Origin: Corylus avellana
Lineage: Eukaryota > Streptophyta > Magnoliopsida > Fagales > Betulaceae
Length of the DNA stretch: 64,000 nucleotides
Assembly: GCF_901000735.1 (NCBI RefSeq)
Contig: NC_081546.1
Location: 14,151,629 to 14,215,628 of the forward strand
Direction of reading: 5' to 3'
Numbering within the stretch: position 1 is the first letter of the stretch; every line of letters starts with the position of its first letter. A program made the position numbers and the translations under genes. The notes under the pieces are model-generated. The model saw only the letters and a program-made list of their open reading frames with translations. It was not told where the DNA came from and made no database searches. Positions 1 to 10,098 of this stretch are shown one piece after another.

Positions 1-292
1 TAAAAATAATAATGAAAAAACAAAAAAAAAGCTTTTTTAGTTTTAGAAAAAGATTTCTATTTTTCAAGTTTGAGTTTATTTTTTCAAACTGCTTGAGGTT
101 GTCAGAAGTCGTATGTTGACCGTTTTCTGTTATTTTTTTGTATGCGCCAGACGACTTAAAATATCTTCTAAGAAATCATTTTTATATATGCTTGAGAAGG
201 CAAATATGTGAACTTTTAAGGCGAATTCAGACATGCATGCATCAAATAGTAAAGTACAATTTTTTTTTTTTTTTTTGTTCAAATAAGTTAAA

Positions 293-674
293 TTAAAGGG
301 ATAAATGCATTTATGATCCATGTGGTTTGGGGTTTTAACAAATAGTTCTATGAGTTTTAAAAAGTGATTAATCACCCTCTAAGGTAAACAAAAAATAACA
401 AATCAGTTCATGATGTTAGCTAGAAAAATGGACAGAATAGTTCCTACCGTTAAAATAGTTGACAAAATCTTTTAATGTGCTACATCAGTACGAATCAAGC
501 AGGCCAGAGGGAGTGTCCAAACTAACCAAAAAATAAAAAAAATTTGAGGAGGTGGCCGAACCACCACCTCAATTTTTTTGGTTACTTAGGAAGTAATTAA
601 TCATTTTTTTAAAACTCAATGAACTATTTGTCAAAACTATAAACTACAATGACTAAAAATGCATTTAACCCTAA
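293..674. mobile_element. MULE-like MITE with long terminal inverted repeats
   Basis: The left end (TTAAAGGGATAAATGCATTT) and the reverse complement of the right end (TTAGGGTTAAATGCATTTTT) match. The similarity continues inwards for roughly 80-100 bases on both arms, including a shared stretch ACAAATAGTTC. The middle holds a small inverted GGTGGCCGAACCACC motif at about 550-565. There is no coding capacity. Long inverted arms and small size fit a non-autonomous Mutator-like MITE. The flanking duplication is not clear, so the exact ends may be a few bases off. Confidence 0.6.
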
Positions 675-1107
675 AATAAAATGTACATTCAAGTATTACC
701 ATGTCAACCAAAAAAAGATAATGTAAATATTGTGGTTGACAAGATAATAATAATAATAATAATAATTTGTAGGACACTTAGGATCGTAACACACACATAT
801 ATCACTACGCTTTCAAATCTAGCTTCTATGGCGGCCTATTCTATCTCATAGGTCATGTCCTTTGTGACTCGAATCCGTGATTTAGTGTTTTAGGTACAAA
901 CTTTTGGTAGAATTCACCTTTAAAAATCAGCTTGTAAAGAGAGGGTGCCAATGAGCTTATGAGTCACATGCTGAAGGCTATACTTAAGCCATATACGACC
1001 CTTAAATGAAAAACCATGTGGAACATAACGACATGACCAACATTCCTAAATCAACCATAGTTGATATGATATCACATGCTGAAGGCCATTTGACCGTTAT
1101 GATTCTC
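675..1107. other. AT-rich non-coding stretch
   Basis: No gene is seen. It contains an (AAT)n microsatellite at about 742-766. Short open frames here have no recognisable domain. Confidence 0.6.
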
Positions 1108-1231
1108 CTCTTTTTGTTTTTTTTTTTTTTTTTGACATGTCCATATAAGGGAAGGGAGGGAGGAGATTCAAACTACTGGCCTTCGCTTCATTAAGCGTGG
1201 TCCACAGCTGATTGATCTACCCCTTGAAGAC
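1108..1231 (-). mobile_element. tRNA-derived SINE with 15-bp target-site duplication
   Basis: Read on the minus strand this 124-bp unit ends in an A-rich tail (the T run at 1111-1133 on the plus strand). It carries a B-box-like GTTTGAATCTC close to the tRNA consensus GGTTCGAATCC, and a weaker A-box-like segment upstream of it. The flanks ACCGTTATGATTCTC (1093-1107) and ACCATTATGATTCTC (1232-1246) match at 14 of 15 positions, which is the expected target-site duplication of a retroposed element. The family name is not assigned. Confidence 0.7.
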
Positions 1232-1246
1232 ACCATTATGATTCTC

Positions 1247-2055
1247 GATCTTAAACCTTTAAAGTGGGCAAATAAGTTGTTTTTATAGTCATATGACCCA
1301 CTAATATCAGAATTAAGATTCGTCTTCACATGTCTCCTCCTTATTTAATAAGTAATATATTTCTCTACGTGGCTAATTTTAAGCATGTGGTTACAATCAT
1401 TATGCGCCTTGAATCAGTTGCTAATAAATCATTATTTGTTATAATTGTTGTGGTGGGTCTCTTTGCCTAATGAGTTGTGTAGTTGTTCTTCGATCCAATG
1501 ACTACCCTCACGACTATATATATATATAAGAAATGATATTAAGACAGAGGAAAGAATAGTTAAACAAGTAGTGTGGGAAATTAGGACAAGAATTCGCCGG
1601 CAAATCTCCTTAAATGCTAATGTGGTGGTTGGGGACAAGAATTTAGTTATGTTTTGTATATGATTTTGCATGCTGGTTGTTTTGTCAACGACAGTGTTTT
1701 GGTGTTGCAGAGGTTTGTTTCTGCATATTCTGGTGTTTCTTGGCTTCTGCACAAGTATAGGATTTTGAGTTGTTAGTGGAGTTGCTGATTTAGCAACCGA
1801 GGTCCAGTCTTTGCTGGAGAGTTTGTTGTACTTGTTTTGTTTAGTTATAAAAGAAGCTTATCCATAAATAAATAAATAATTCTTTGTAAATGGATTAATC
1901 AAATTCTTACCAAAAAAAAAAAAAAAAAACATTTCTACCAGCTTTTCGAAATCAGATGTATTTTGCATTTCATCTACATTCATATCTAAAGTGCTTAGCC
2001 AAATTTAGAGAAGAGATCTATGGATAAGTTTTTCGATTAATTTTCTTTTCCACCC
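1247..2055. other. Non-coding stretch with poly(A) tract
   Basis: No gene is supported. An A run at 1912-1929 preceded by TAAATAAATAAATAA resembles the 3' end of a retroposed sequence, but no target-site duplication or coding domain could be tied to it. A short TA repeat lies at about 1516-1530. Confidence 0.4.
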
Positions 2056-2790
2056 TGTTGCACATAAATTTGGGACTCAAACTCATGGGCCTCAGACCTG
2101 GCAATTTGAGGAAAAAGCTCAAAGTGTCAGGATAGGCCCACTAGAATGAAGCCCAATACGGAGACATAGATGACTTCATCACCATCTCACAGTATCTCAC
2201 GACGGCATACACCCGAGCCTATCATAAGCATCAAGCCCACAACATCTATCAAGCTAGCTAGTAGGATAAAAATCTACTCTACATATCATTTAAGACCGAC
2301 AGCTACAGGAACAAAACACATTGATCACGTCGACCGTTGCATGTATTCTCGGATATTCATTGATTATCAGAACGGTTACGGATCACCTTTGGATCGACAC
2401 TGAATGTAATAGCAGTTACGCGCCATCCTCGGGATATGCATCAATTCCAGGAGCGGTTTTACATTAACCATAACGGTCAAGGAATAGTAATATCAGCCTT
2501 CCCATTCATTAAGGCCAAATCCCGAATCCTCCGTCTGGCCACCATAACTACGTATGCAAATCCTACCTATAAAAAGGTCAGGATATCAAGAAGACAGGTA
2601 CATGATTCATTCTCACAAAACACCATACAGAACTCAGAAAAGAGCTAACTTTAGCATTAGAGGAGGATCCGCCGGAACACCCCCGGTGTATTCTCTTAAA
2701 CTCATTTTTATCTTGCAGATTGAAGGAGAAGCAACATCCAGAATTACAATCTCACCCATTGGGTCCACCACACCGAAAACTGTACTAACA
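2056..2790 (+). mobile_element. 5' LTR of a Tat-like Ty3/gypsy element
   Basis: The segment begins TGTTGCAC and ends ACTAACA, directly before a primer-binding-site-like sequence. A TATA box (CTATAAAAAGG, 2567-2577) lies about 215 bases before the end, as expected for an LTR promoter. The right boundary is well fixed by the adjoining PBS and gag. The left boundary is my best guess from the TGTTG start, which resembles the LTR start of the second Tat-like element at 53748. No complete 3' partner LTR is present in the window. Confidence 0.6.
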
Positions 2791-2814
2791 GTTTGGTGCT
2801 GTCTGTGGGAATGA
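2791..2814 (+). other. Primer-binding-site region of the Tat-like element
   Basis: The sequence TTTGGTGCTGTCTGTGGGAA resembles the conserved TTTGGCGCCGTCTGTGGGAA found immediately after the 5' LTR of many plant Ty3/gypsy elements, with two C-to-T changes. It sits one base after the proposed LTR end. Confidence 0.6.
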
Positions 2815-2844
2815 CTATTCGTTCTTACAAAGTCAAACTCCGCA

Positions 2845-3984
2845 ATGGTGAACACAAGATCCATAAGTCAAGCTCACCATGAAGAATCAGCAATCCAGAC
2901 CAACCAACCACCGCCAACAATTCCCCAAATTGGAGGGGATAAGGAGCGCATCGCAACCCTGGAAGCTCAGGTAGCTCTTCTGGTTCAACAGAATGAGGAG
3001 TTACTCCGCCACTTCCCAACACAGTCCCAATCTGAACTGGAACAGGCATTTGGAGGAACAAGAAAATCACACCATCACTCGGATGACTGCAATCACCAGG
3101 GTGAAAGCCGCCATCGCTAGTGTGGAGGCAGTCGTCAAGAAAATAATCGAGGGGAAGATAACCAGAGGGAGAAGAGTAACCCAGAGCGTAGCATTCAAGA
3201 AAACGCTCACAAAGGAGAAAATTCACGAAAAATGATGGAACCAGAAAAAGGCCAACCATCGGCTGATCAATAAAATCAGCTGGTGACCATTCCACAAAGC
3301 AAGGTCAATAAGGCCTTGGTAGATTTGGCAATGCGATGCGCGGCTATGGAACGGAAGGAAAAACATAAAGCCGCCGTAGTTAGCAAGCTTTTCGCAGGGA
3401 CAGAGATGCCATTCACCAAGCAAGTAATTGATCATCAACTCCCCAACAAATTTAAAGTTCCCTAGATTCTGAGCTACAGTGGAGTCGAGGATCCAACCGA
3501 GCATTTGGAGAATTATTGGATGCACCTGGCACTCCATGCAACACCCAATGAAATAGCATGCAGAGCTTTTCCCATGACTCTCTCAGGGAACACTAGAGAA
3601 TGGTTCCGAGGGTTAATGCCCAACTCCATAAGCACCTTTGAAGACCTCGCACGAATATTTTTGATCCAATTCTTGGGATCTCGGAAAAGAAAGAAGCCTT
3701 CCGGATACCTCTTGACACTCCATCAACACAAAGGGGAAAGTCCGAAGGAATTCATGATCCGGTTCAATCTGGAAAAGTTGAAGGTGGAAGACCCCACTGA
3801 TGGCGTAGTATTTTCCGCCATCTACCAAGGCATCTCTCCCGAGGAGCTAGTGATGAGAAAGCTCGCACAAAGATAGACTATCAACCTCCAAGACTTGCTG
3901 GACACAGTGGAGGAATTCATTAATGAAGAGGAAACATTGAAGGCAATGAGATCGGCTCGGAAGTTGCCCAAAAAATTCAAAGAT
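2845..3984 (+). pseudogene. Tat-like Ty3/gypsy gag, interrupted by four stops
   Basis: From the ATG at 2845 a single reading frame encodes a gag polyprotein: an N-terminal coiled-coil-like part (ERIATLEAQVALLVQQNEEL), then the retrotransposon gag capsid domain with EWFRGLMPNSISTFEDLARI at about 3598-3657 and the downstream PKEFMIRFNLEKL motif. The frame is never shifted but is closed by TAG at 3118, TAA at about 3271, TAG at 3463 and TAG at 3874. Such proteins form the virus-like particle of LTR retrotransposons. The reading frame ends where an Athila-like LTR fragment begins at 3985, so the gag C terminus is lost. It is a dead copy. Confidence 0.85.
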
Positions 3985-4214
3985 TGTTGTGCAAATTTAT
4001 TTAATATACTCGTAAGTGCACGAATCATTTGCAATATAATGTTTTGCAAGCTCGAGGTCGAACCCACAGAGAATTGTGTTTTTGAAAGAGCAATTTATAT
4101 CTAAACTAATAAATCCTAATCTAGTTCCAAAAAGGGTTTTGATTTTGGTTTTAAAAATTAAAAGACAAACATAAACTAATTAAAATAAACTAAGAGATAA
4201 AATACTAAGGTTTG
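3985..4214 (-). mobile_element. Athila-like LTR fragment, 3' end, minus orientation
   Basis: The sequence starts TGTTGTGCAAA and matches, with few differences, the first 225 bases of the solo LTR at 19118-20506, including TACTCG.AAGTGCACGAATC and the run of AAACATAAACTAATTAAAAT. In both copies the orientation is reversed, so this is the LTR 3' end read backwards. It interrupts gag and runs into an assembly gap. Confidence 0.8.
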
Positions 4215-4314
4215 NNNNNNNNNNNNNNNNNNNNNNNNNNNNNNNNNNNNNNNNNNNNNNNNNNNNNNNNNNNNNNNNNNNNNNNNNNNNNNNNNNNNNN
4301 NNNNNNNNNNNNNN
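4215..4314. other. Assembly gap (100 N)
   Basis: Exactly 100 N, the conventional placeholder for a gap of unknown size. Confidence 0.99.
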
Positions 4315-4952
4315 AAGGACCCGCAACCCTCGTGCACAGGGGTAATAGTGTACATGGGCCTTATTATGAGAAAATGATACTATATTTTCAACGATGATAT
4401 GCTATGATGATTTACAAAGATTATTTATAATGATGCATTATGATGATGATTTATAAAGATGATTTACAACGATGATCTATTACTAGATGTAATAGTATGT
4501 ATATGTTACGGGAGATGCAACCGTACATACAGATATTATTATGGCTAGAATTATATTTATTTGCGAAAATGATTTTCAAAACTGAGAACAAGGAGTAAAA
4601 CTATTTATGGTTGTGGATATTACTTGCTGGGCCCCCTTTGGGCTCATTCAGTTTTATTTCTTGTTTTCAGGTAGAAAGGATGCTGGAATAGGAGGCCGGA
4701 ATGGGGTGGGAATAATTATTAATTTTCAAAGTCTTTTCATATAAGTTATTGTAATGATATGATATTCCGCAACTAAAGTTTAATGTTTTCTAATTCCGCT
4801 TGTAATAAAATCTCTTGAAAAAAAATGTTTTACGCATTTATTGTATCTTTTAAAATCAAGTACTCTGATAGACCTTATAGATCTTTGCAAGAATTTTTGT
4901 TGAAAAAGAAGAAAAGTGGCAAACTCAGTCTTAACGGACTGGGGATGTTACA
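4315..4952 (+). mobile_element. LTR-like fragment ending GGGGATGTTACA (Tekay/Del-like)
   Basis: The sequence after the gap is non-coding and ends with ACTGGGGATGTTACA at 4952, immediately before protease coding sequence resumes. Ends of the form GGGTGTTACA are common in chromovirus (Tekay/Del) LTRs. It also has a run of GATGAT-rich sequence at 4390-4490. Its left part is hidden by the gap, so I cannot say whether it is a solo LTR or one end of a larger element. The family assignment is tentative. Confidence 0.45.
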
Positions 4953-5949
4953 CTAGTAGACCGGCCATCAGCATACAACGCCATCATAGGGAGAACGACA
5001 CTTAATGAGCTTAAAGGTATAACCTTAACTCCGCATCTCAAAATGAAATTCCCAATGGACTACGGAGCTGGAGAAGTAAGAGGAGAACAATGAGTTGCTC
5101 GGCAATGCTACAATATTTCAATGAAGGAGTGTTTCGAGACATCAATCCTAGGAGCAAACCATGAAGGAGGAAGATAATAATTACAGGGTTGGTGAGTCGA
5201 ACATAATTACTACGGTCGGATCAGAATTAAATCCGACACTAAAGGAATAGCTGGTATCTTTCCTTCGAAAGAACAACGATGTGTTTGCATGGAGCCATGA
5301 AGATATGCCGGGAATATCTCTATCGATAATAGTGCACAAGTTGAATGTAGATCCGAGCTATAAACCAGTACAACAGAAGCAGAGAGGATATTTGGCCAAG
5401 AAGAGCAGAGCAGCAGCCGAGGAAGTAAGCAAACTATGTGAAGCTGGGTTCATCAGAGAAGTCCAATACACCACTTGGCTGGCCAATGTGGTATTGGTAA
5501 AGAAGTCTAACGGAAAGTGGAGGATGTGTGTTGAATTCACCAATTTAAAGAAGGTATGTCCTAAAGACTGTTACCCATTACCCCTGATAGATTTACTGGT
5601 AGACTTAACTTCTAGGCATGAGCTTTTGAGTTTCATGGACGCATTCTCGAGCTACAATCAAATATCCATGCATGAGTTGTACCAAGATAAAACATCCTTC
5701 ATGACCGATAAAGACCTATACTGCTATAAGGTAATCCCCTTCAGATTGAAAAATGCTAGGGCTACATATTAGAGATTAGTTAACAAGATGTTTCGGGAGC
5801 AAATGAGACGTAACATGGAAGTATATGTGGATGACATGCTAGTGGAAAGTACAGAAGCAACTAACCATATTGCTGACCTATCTGAAGCTTTCAACACTCT
5901 AAGCCGCTACGGTATGAAACTTAATCCATCGAAATGCGCGTTTGATGTT
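4953..5949 (+). pseudogene. Tat-like protease tail and reverse transcriptase
   Basis: The segment opens with the end of a retropepsin ([20 protein letters not shown]). From 5281 a second frame encodes a Ty3/gypsy reverse transcriptase with [20 protein letters not shown], then SYNQISM and [10 protein letters not shown], and the catalytic YVDD box at about 5824-5835. One TAG stop lies at 5770, after ARATY. The protease part is in a different frame from RT, so at least one frameshift has occurred. RT is cut off at about 5950, where an antisense ORF fragment follows directly. RNase H and integrase are missing through an internal deletion. Confidence 0.85.
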
Positions 5950-6349
5950 TACGCGGCTGCCCCTTGCACTTGGGCTCCCGATCCACGGGCTTCCAATTCA
6001 CAGGCTCGACAGGAGGAGGAGAAGGAACGGTCTCAGAAACAAGAAACTTGGCAGACTCAGAAACCTTGTTGTGAATGGCGATTGGCTCTCCCTGCTCCTG
6101 ATGCCGAATACTTAAAGGAGTGACCAGCAAAGGATCTGAATCTCTCAAGGGAACTGATTCGAGAGCAAGAGTCGAAGAGCGGGATTCTCCGAAAGTCACA
6201 GCAACGAAACTGGACTTGATAGATGATACCAAACTTAAAAGCTCCAAAGATTTGTCGACCCGCCCTCTTTTTGAAGACAAATCCAACAGAGCTTTGCCCT
6301 TGTCCGACTTTCTCTTTGGCGCAGGGGGGTTGGCCTCAGCAACCGAAGC
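5950..6349 (-). pseudogene. Antisense extra ORF of the Tat-like element, fragment 1
   Basis: On the minus strand this segment is open and encodes a low-complexity, charged Pro/Ser-rich protein (for example KRKSDKGKALLDLSSKRGR). That composition and antisense position resemble the minus-strand ORF of the second Tat-like element at 50210-53107, where a polar Pro/Ser-rich part also lies behind the conserved N-terminal domain. Tat-lineage elements are known to carry such antisense extra ORFs. The reading continues beyond a 3-kb insertion at 9326. I infer identity from position and composition; no diagnostic domain is seen in this piece. Confidence 0.55.
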
Positions 6350-6769
6350 TAGGGCTGTAAATGAGTCGACACACTCGACAGCTCGCTCGCTACCCACTCG
6401 ACTAAGCTCGACCCGAACTCGAGCTCGACACTGTACAAGCTAACTCTTTACTGTTGAAACTCGCTCGATTAGCTAGTGACACATACTCGACTTGCTCGAT
6501 TAAGCTCGATGGAGGCACGTGAGTTTGACTCACTTAAGTCGAGATCGGCAGGCTCACCCAAGCTCGTTTAGGGATCGTGAGCTCGACTCGTTTAACTCGA
6601 TAATCGACTGGCTCGCCCGAGCTCATTAAGGGATCGTGAGCTCGGCTCATTTAACTCGATAATCGCCTGGCTCACCCGACTCGTTTAGGGCTCGCGAGCT
6701 CGACCCGTTTTATCATCTGACTCGACCCAACCTGCACGACAATGTAACTAAAAAAAAAATTAACCATGT

Positions 6770-7360
6770 TATTAATCAATAATAATCAGAGCTTCAATGT
6801 GTATACAATTAACTAATTAAGATCTAAGGCTATAATATAACTAACATTATATGGACTATGTTATTATTTATAGGTTTAATGTCCAATGTCCAATTCAAAA
6901 ATAATAATAATAATAATAACAATAATCATAGTCATAGGTTCAATGTGTGTACAATTAATTAATTAAGATCCAAGGATATATCATAAGTGTATAACTAACA
7001 TTGTATAGAGTATAGACTATGTTATTATTTATAGGTTTAATGTCCAATGTCCAATTAATTAGTTAAAAATAATAATAATAATAATTATATTCATAGGTTC
7101 AATGTGTGTACAATTAATTAATTAATATCTAAGGGTATAGTATAAGTGTATAACTAACATTGTATAGAATATAGACTATGTTATTATTTATAGGTTTAAT
7201 GTCCAATGTCCAATTCATAAGTTAAAAATGATAATAATAATAATAATCATATTCATAAGTTCAATGTGTGTAGAATTAATTAATTAAGATCTAATTGTAT
7301 AATATAAGTGTATAACTAACATTGTATAGAATATAGACTATGTTATTATTTATAGGATCT
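6770..7360. repeat. About 160-bp tandem repeat inside the hAT-like element
   Basis: A unit containing TAGGTTTAATGTCCAATGTC, an AATAATAATAAT run and TTCAATGTGTGTACAATTAA recurs with starts near 6871, 7032, 7191 and 7353, about 3.7 copies. Confidence 0.8.
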
Positions 7361-7364
7361 TGCA

Positions 7365-8150
7365 AGGAAGTTAAAAACATCTAACAATTTTTTTTTTTTT
7401 CATTGAATGCAGTGACTGTGTCTGTGTGGGCCTGTGGCAACTAGGGCTATGTAATTTAGTTGCATTTTTCTCATTGGTCTAATATTTTATCTCTTTTTGA
7501 ATTTGATTATATTAACTTGTTCATGTAACTAATTTTAAATCATTGAATGCAAGTTCTTTATGATTCTGTTATTTTATTTATTTCCATTTTCCAAGCTCTT
7601 TTTTACTTATAATTTCACCTTATTAACTTTGTGTTTGTGTTTGGGGAAAATGTTGGAAGTGGAATTGCCAAACTTATCGTGAATGTTGTTTTCTCATTTC
7701 TGTGAGGGAATCTGTTTACCGCTTTTATTTGCTTATTAAATATGTAATTTGAATGTCACATTATATTTTGATGTTATGTTCTGTAATAATTGTTATACCT
7801 TTGCTAGCTTTGTTGGAACTTGGAATATTGGACATTTGGACAGCCTGTTTTAATTGTTATACCTTTTCTGCCCTCCCATTGTTTTTGTAGCTCTGGTTTT
7901 TGAACAATCATTAAAAGGTCAATTTCCATAATCTTAAGTGATAATTCTCCCTTGACAACTTGCAAGAGAGTTAAAAACATCTAACAATTTTTCTTTTCAT
8001 TGAATGCATTGACTGTGTGGGCCTGTGGCAATTAGGGCTGTGTAATTTAGTTGTATTTTTCTTATTGGTCTAATCATTTATCTCTTTCTGAATATGATTA
8101 TATTAACTTGTTCATGCAACTAATTTTAAATCATTGAATGCAGAGAGCTA
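7365..8150. repeat. Direct duplication inside the hAT-like element
   Basis: A stretch beginning GTTAAAAACATCTAACAATT at about 7370 and ending near ATCATTGAATGCA at 7550 is repeated at about 7969-8142 with small differences; both contain GGGCCTGTGGCAA.TAGGGCT. The intervening sequence is single copy. Confidence 0.7.
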
Positions 8151-8230
8151 GAGACTCAAAGAGCCAATTTGTGGCAACTGCAAGTGGGAACCAAAATTGA
8201 TGTATTTTGTTTTAAGTAATCTTGCTGTTT

Positions 8231-8755
8231 ATGTTCATTTTGAATTTCTTGTAATCTTTATTATAGGTTCATTTTGAGTTTGCTTATAATCTCTATTATA
8301 GGTTCATTTTGAGTTTGCTTGTAATCTCTATTATAGGTTCATTTTGAGTTTGCTTGTAATCTCTATATTGGTTCATTTTGAGTTTCCTTGTAATCTCTAT
8401 TATAGGTTCATTTTGAGTTTGCTTGTAATCTTTGTTTTTGGTTCATTTTCAATTTGCTTGTAATCTCTATTATAGGTTCATTAAGTTTGCTTGTAATCTC
8501 TATGATAGGTTCATTTTGAGTTTACTTGTAATCTTTATTATTGGTTCATTTTGAGTTTCCTTGTAATCTCTATTATAGGTTCATTTTGAGTTTGCTTATA
8601 ATCTCTATTATAGGTTCATTTTGAGTTTGCTTATAACCCCTATTATTTGTTCATTTTCAATTTGCTTGTAATCTCTATTAAAGGTTCATTTTCAATTTGC
8701 TTTGTAATCTCTATTATATTTATATGTTCTATTCCAATTTGCTTGTAGTTTGTCA
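8231..8755. repeat. 35-bp minisatellite, about 15 copies
   Basis: The unit is approximately GGTTCATTTTGAGTTTGCTT followed by GTAATCTCTATTATA, tandemly repeated about 15 times with point changes and small indels. Copies are directly adjacent with no spacers. It lies within the hAT-like element. Confidence 0.85.
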
Positions 8756-9325
8756 CATGGCTGTTTGGTGATGTTGATACAATCATACAATTATATTAAA
8801 TTTTTGCAATGAATGTAGTGTTTTTCTTCACTAATTTAGACTTTTAGTGATTTTAATTTTACTTTCTTTCTTTTTTTACCATTAAACGAGCCTTAAACAG
8901 GCCGAGCAACACATTTAAGGCTCGTGTGACCCATTAACCGGGCTCGGGCTAGGGCTAGGGCTCAGGCTCGAAACAACTGGACCATTAAACGAGCCTTAAA
9001 TAGGCCGAGCCACACATTTAAGGCTCGTGTGGCCCGTTAACCGCGCTCGGGCTCAAGCTCGGGCTCGAAAAACTGGAAAGAAATTGGCTTCTAATTTTCG
9101 AGCTCGAGACGAGTCAAGCCACTCGAGTACTCGACTCGGCTCGAATTTCCCATTCTAGTGAGCCCAAGCTCGATCCTGAGCCAATGCAGTTGTCCAATGA
9201 GCTGAGTTCGTGCAATCGTTTTCTACCTCTGCTCGAGCTTGAGACCAGCTCGATTATTTGCCCTCTGTAATGAGCCGACCCAGTATCGGCAACACTCAAC
9301 TCGGCTCGGCTCATTTACGGCCCTA

Positions 9326-9581
9326 ATCAAAGCAGGTAAAACAGTATCCCGAACTTGGGGTCATGCATAGGATTTGCAAGCATAACCGGAAGCTCTTGGG
9401 ATGGGAGTCTTAGCCACAGTTGGCTTATCTGAAGGATGGATGACTTTTTGTGCTCAGGTCTTTTTACCTTGAGACCCAGCCGGCGATTTACAGATCGTCA
9501 TTTTAGAAGGAAGAATTGGTTTCTTAGGATTCCCTTGACGGTCCCAGAAAACCTTGTCAACAGGGATCTGATAGCCCAAAT
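9326..9581 (-). pseudogene. Antisense extra ORF of the Tat-like element, fragment 2
   Basis: Sequence after the hAT-like insertion resumes the same minus-strand coding region, including DKVFWDRQGNPKKPILPSKM. It ends at 9581, where an Athila-like LTR fragment begins. It reads as the upstream part of the ORF whose downstream part lies at 5950-6349. Function is unknown. Confidence 0.45.
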
Positions 9582-10098
9582 TGTTGTGCCAAATACTACC
9601 TAAGTTAATAGATAAATACTTGGTACATTTTACTCCTAAGTGTACAAGATCAAACGACAGTATAGCATGCAAATACGAGATCATTCCCACGAGGATTGGT
9701 AAATTATATTTAGAAGTAATTTCCTATTTAATTAAACAAATAAAATTCAATTGTCACGATTGAATTTAATATTAAGAAATAAAATAAAAGATAAACAAAA
9801 ACTAAAAAGGATTAGGGTTTTGATATCCACCACTAATCAGACTAATTAAAATAACAATATGCCAATACGCCAATTATACCGGTATATTTAATGTTTGCCA
9901 ATCTAAGGGTATGAGTGTCTACTCCTTAAGCTATTGATTTCCTAAGCAATGAATTAGGCATGGGTGTCTACTAAGTTGTTCTTTAAGAAAGCATAAATCT
10001 GTGGAAATCAACAAACACATGAGGCCTAGGGCATGGGTGTCTATTCCTGGTTCCCTATGTTGATTAACCCAAGAACCCGGCGTGAATTTTTTTTGTTC
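9582..10098 (-). mobile_element. Athila-like LTR fragment, 3' part, minus orientation
   Basis: It starts TGTTGTGCCAAATACTACCT. Throughout it is the reverse complement of the 3' half of the LTR at 11878-13347, including the ATGGGTGTCTACT and GTTGATTAACCCA motifs. At about 10098 it switches, within a T-rich stretch, to plus-strand Athila-like internal sequence. Confidence 0.75.

Larger units (their letters stand above)
6350..9325. mobile_element. hAT-like non-autonomous DNA transposon, about 3 kb
   Basis: The ends are inverted repeats: TAGGGCTGTAAATGAGTCGA on the left and, reverse-complemented, TAGGGCCGTAAATGAGCCGA on the right (18 of 20 match). They are flanked by 8-bp sequences ACCGAAGC (6342-6349) and ATCAAAGC (9326-9333), identical at 6 of 8 and differing only by transitions. 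Eight-base duplications and TAGGGC..GTAAA ends are typical of hAT elements. Both subterminal regions are dense in CTCGA/GCTCG motifs, possible transposase binding sites. No transposase ORF is present; the interior is AT-rich and repetitive. It interrupts the antisense ORF of the Tat-like element. Confidence 0.75.

Noticed and set aside
1108..1231. A tRNA gene
   Set aside because: Box-like motifs are degenerate and no cloverleaf can be drawn; the target-site duplication marks a SINE.
4212..4397. Open frames that run through N gaps (also at 38372, 48165, 53736)
   Set aside because: They are created by unknown bases being read as codons and have no support.
8231..8755. Regular 35-bp repeats resembling a CRISPR array
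   Set aside because: Repeats are directly adjacent without spacers, inside a eukaryotic transposon.
8940..8975. GGGCTAGGGCTAGGGCT resembling telomeric repeat
   Set aside because: Only a few imperfect units, in the GCTCG-rich arm of the hAT-like element; the plant telomere unit TTTAGGG is not repeated.
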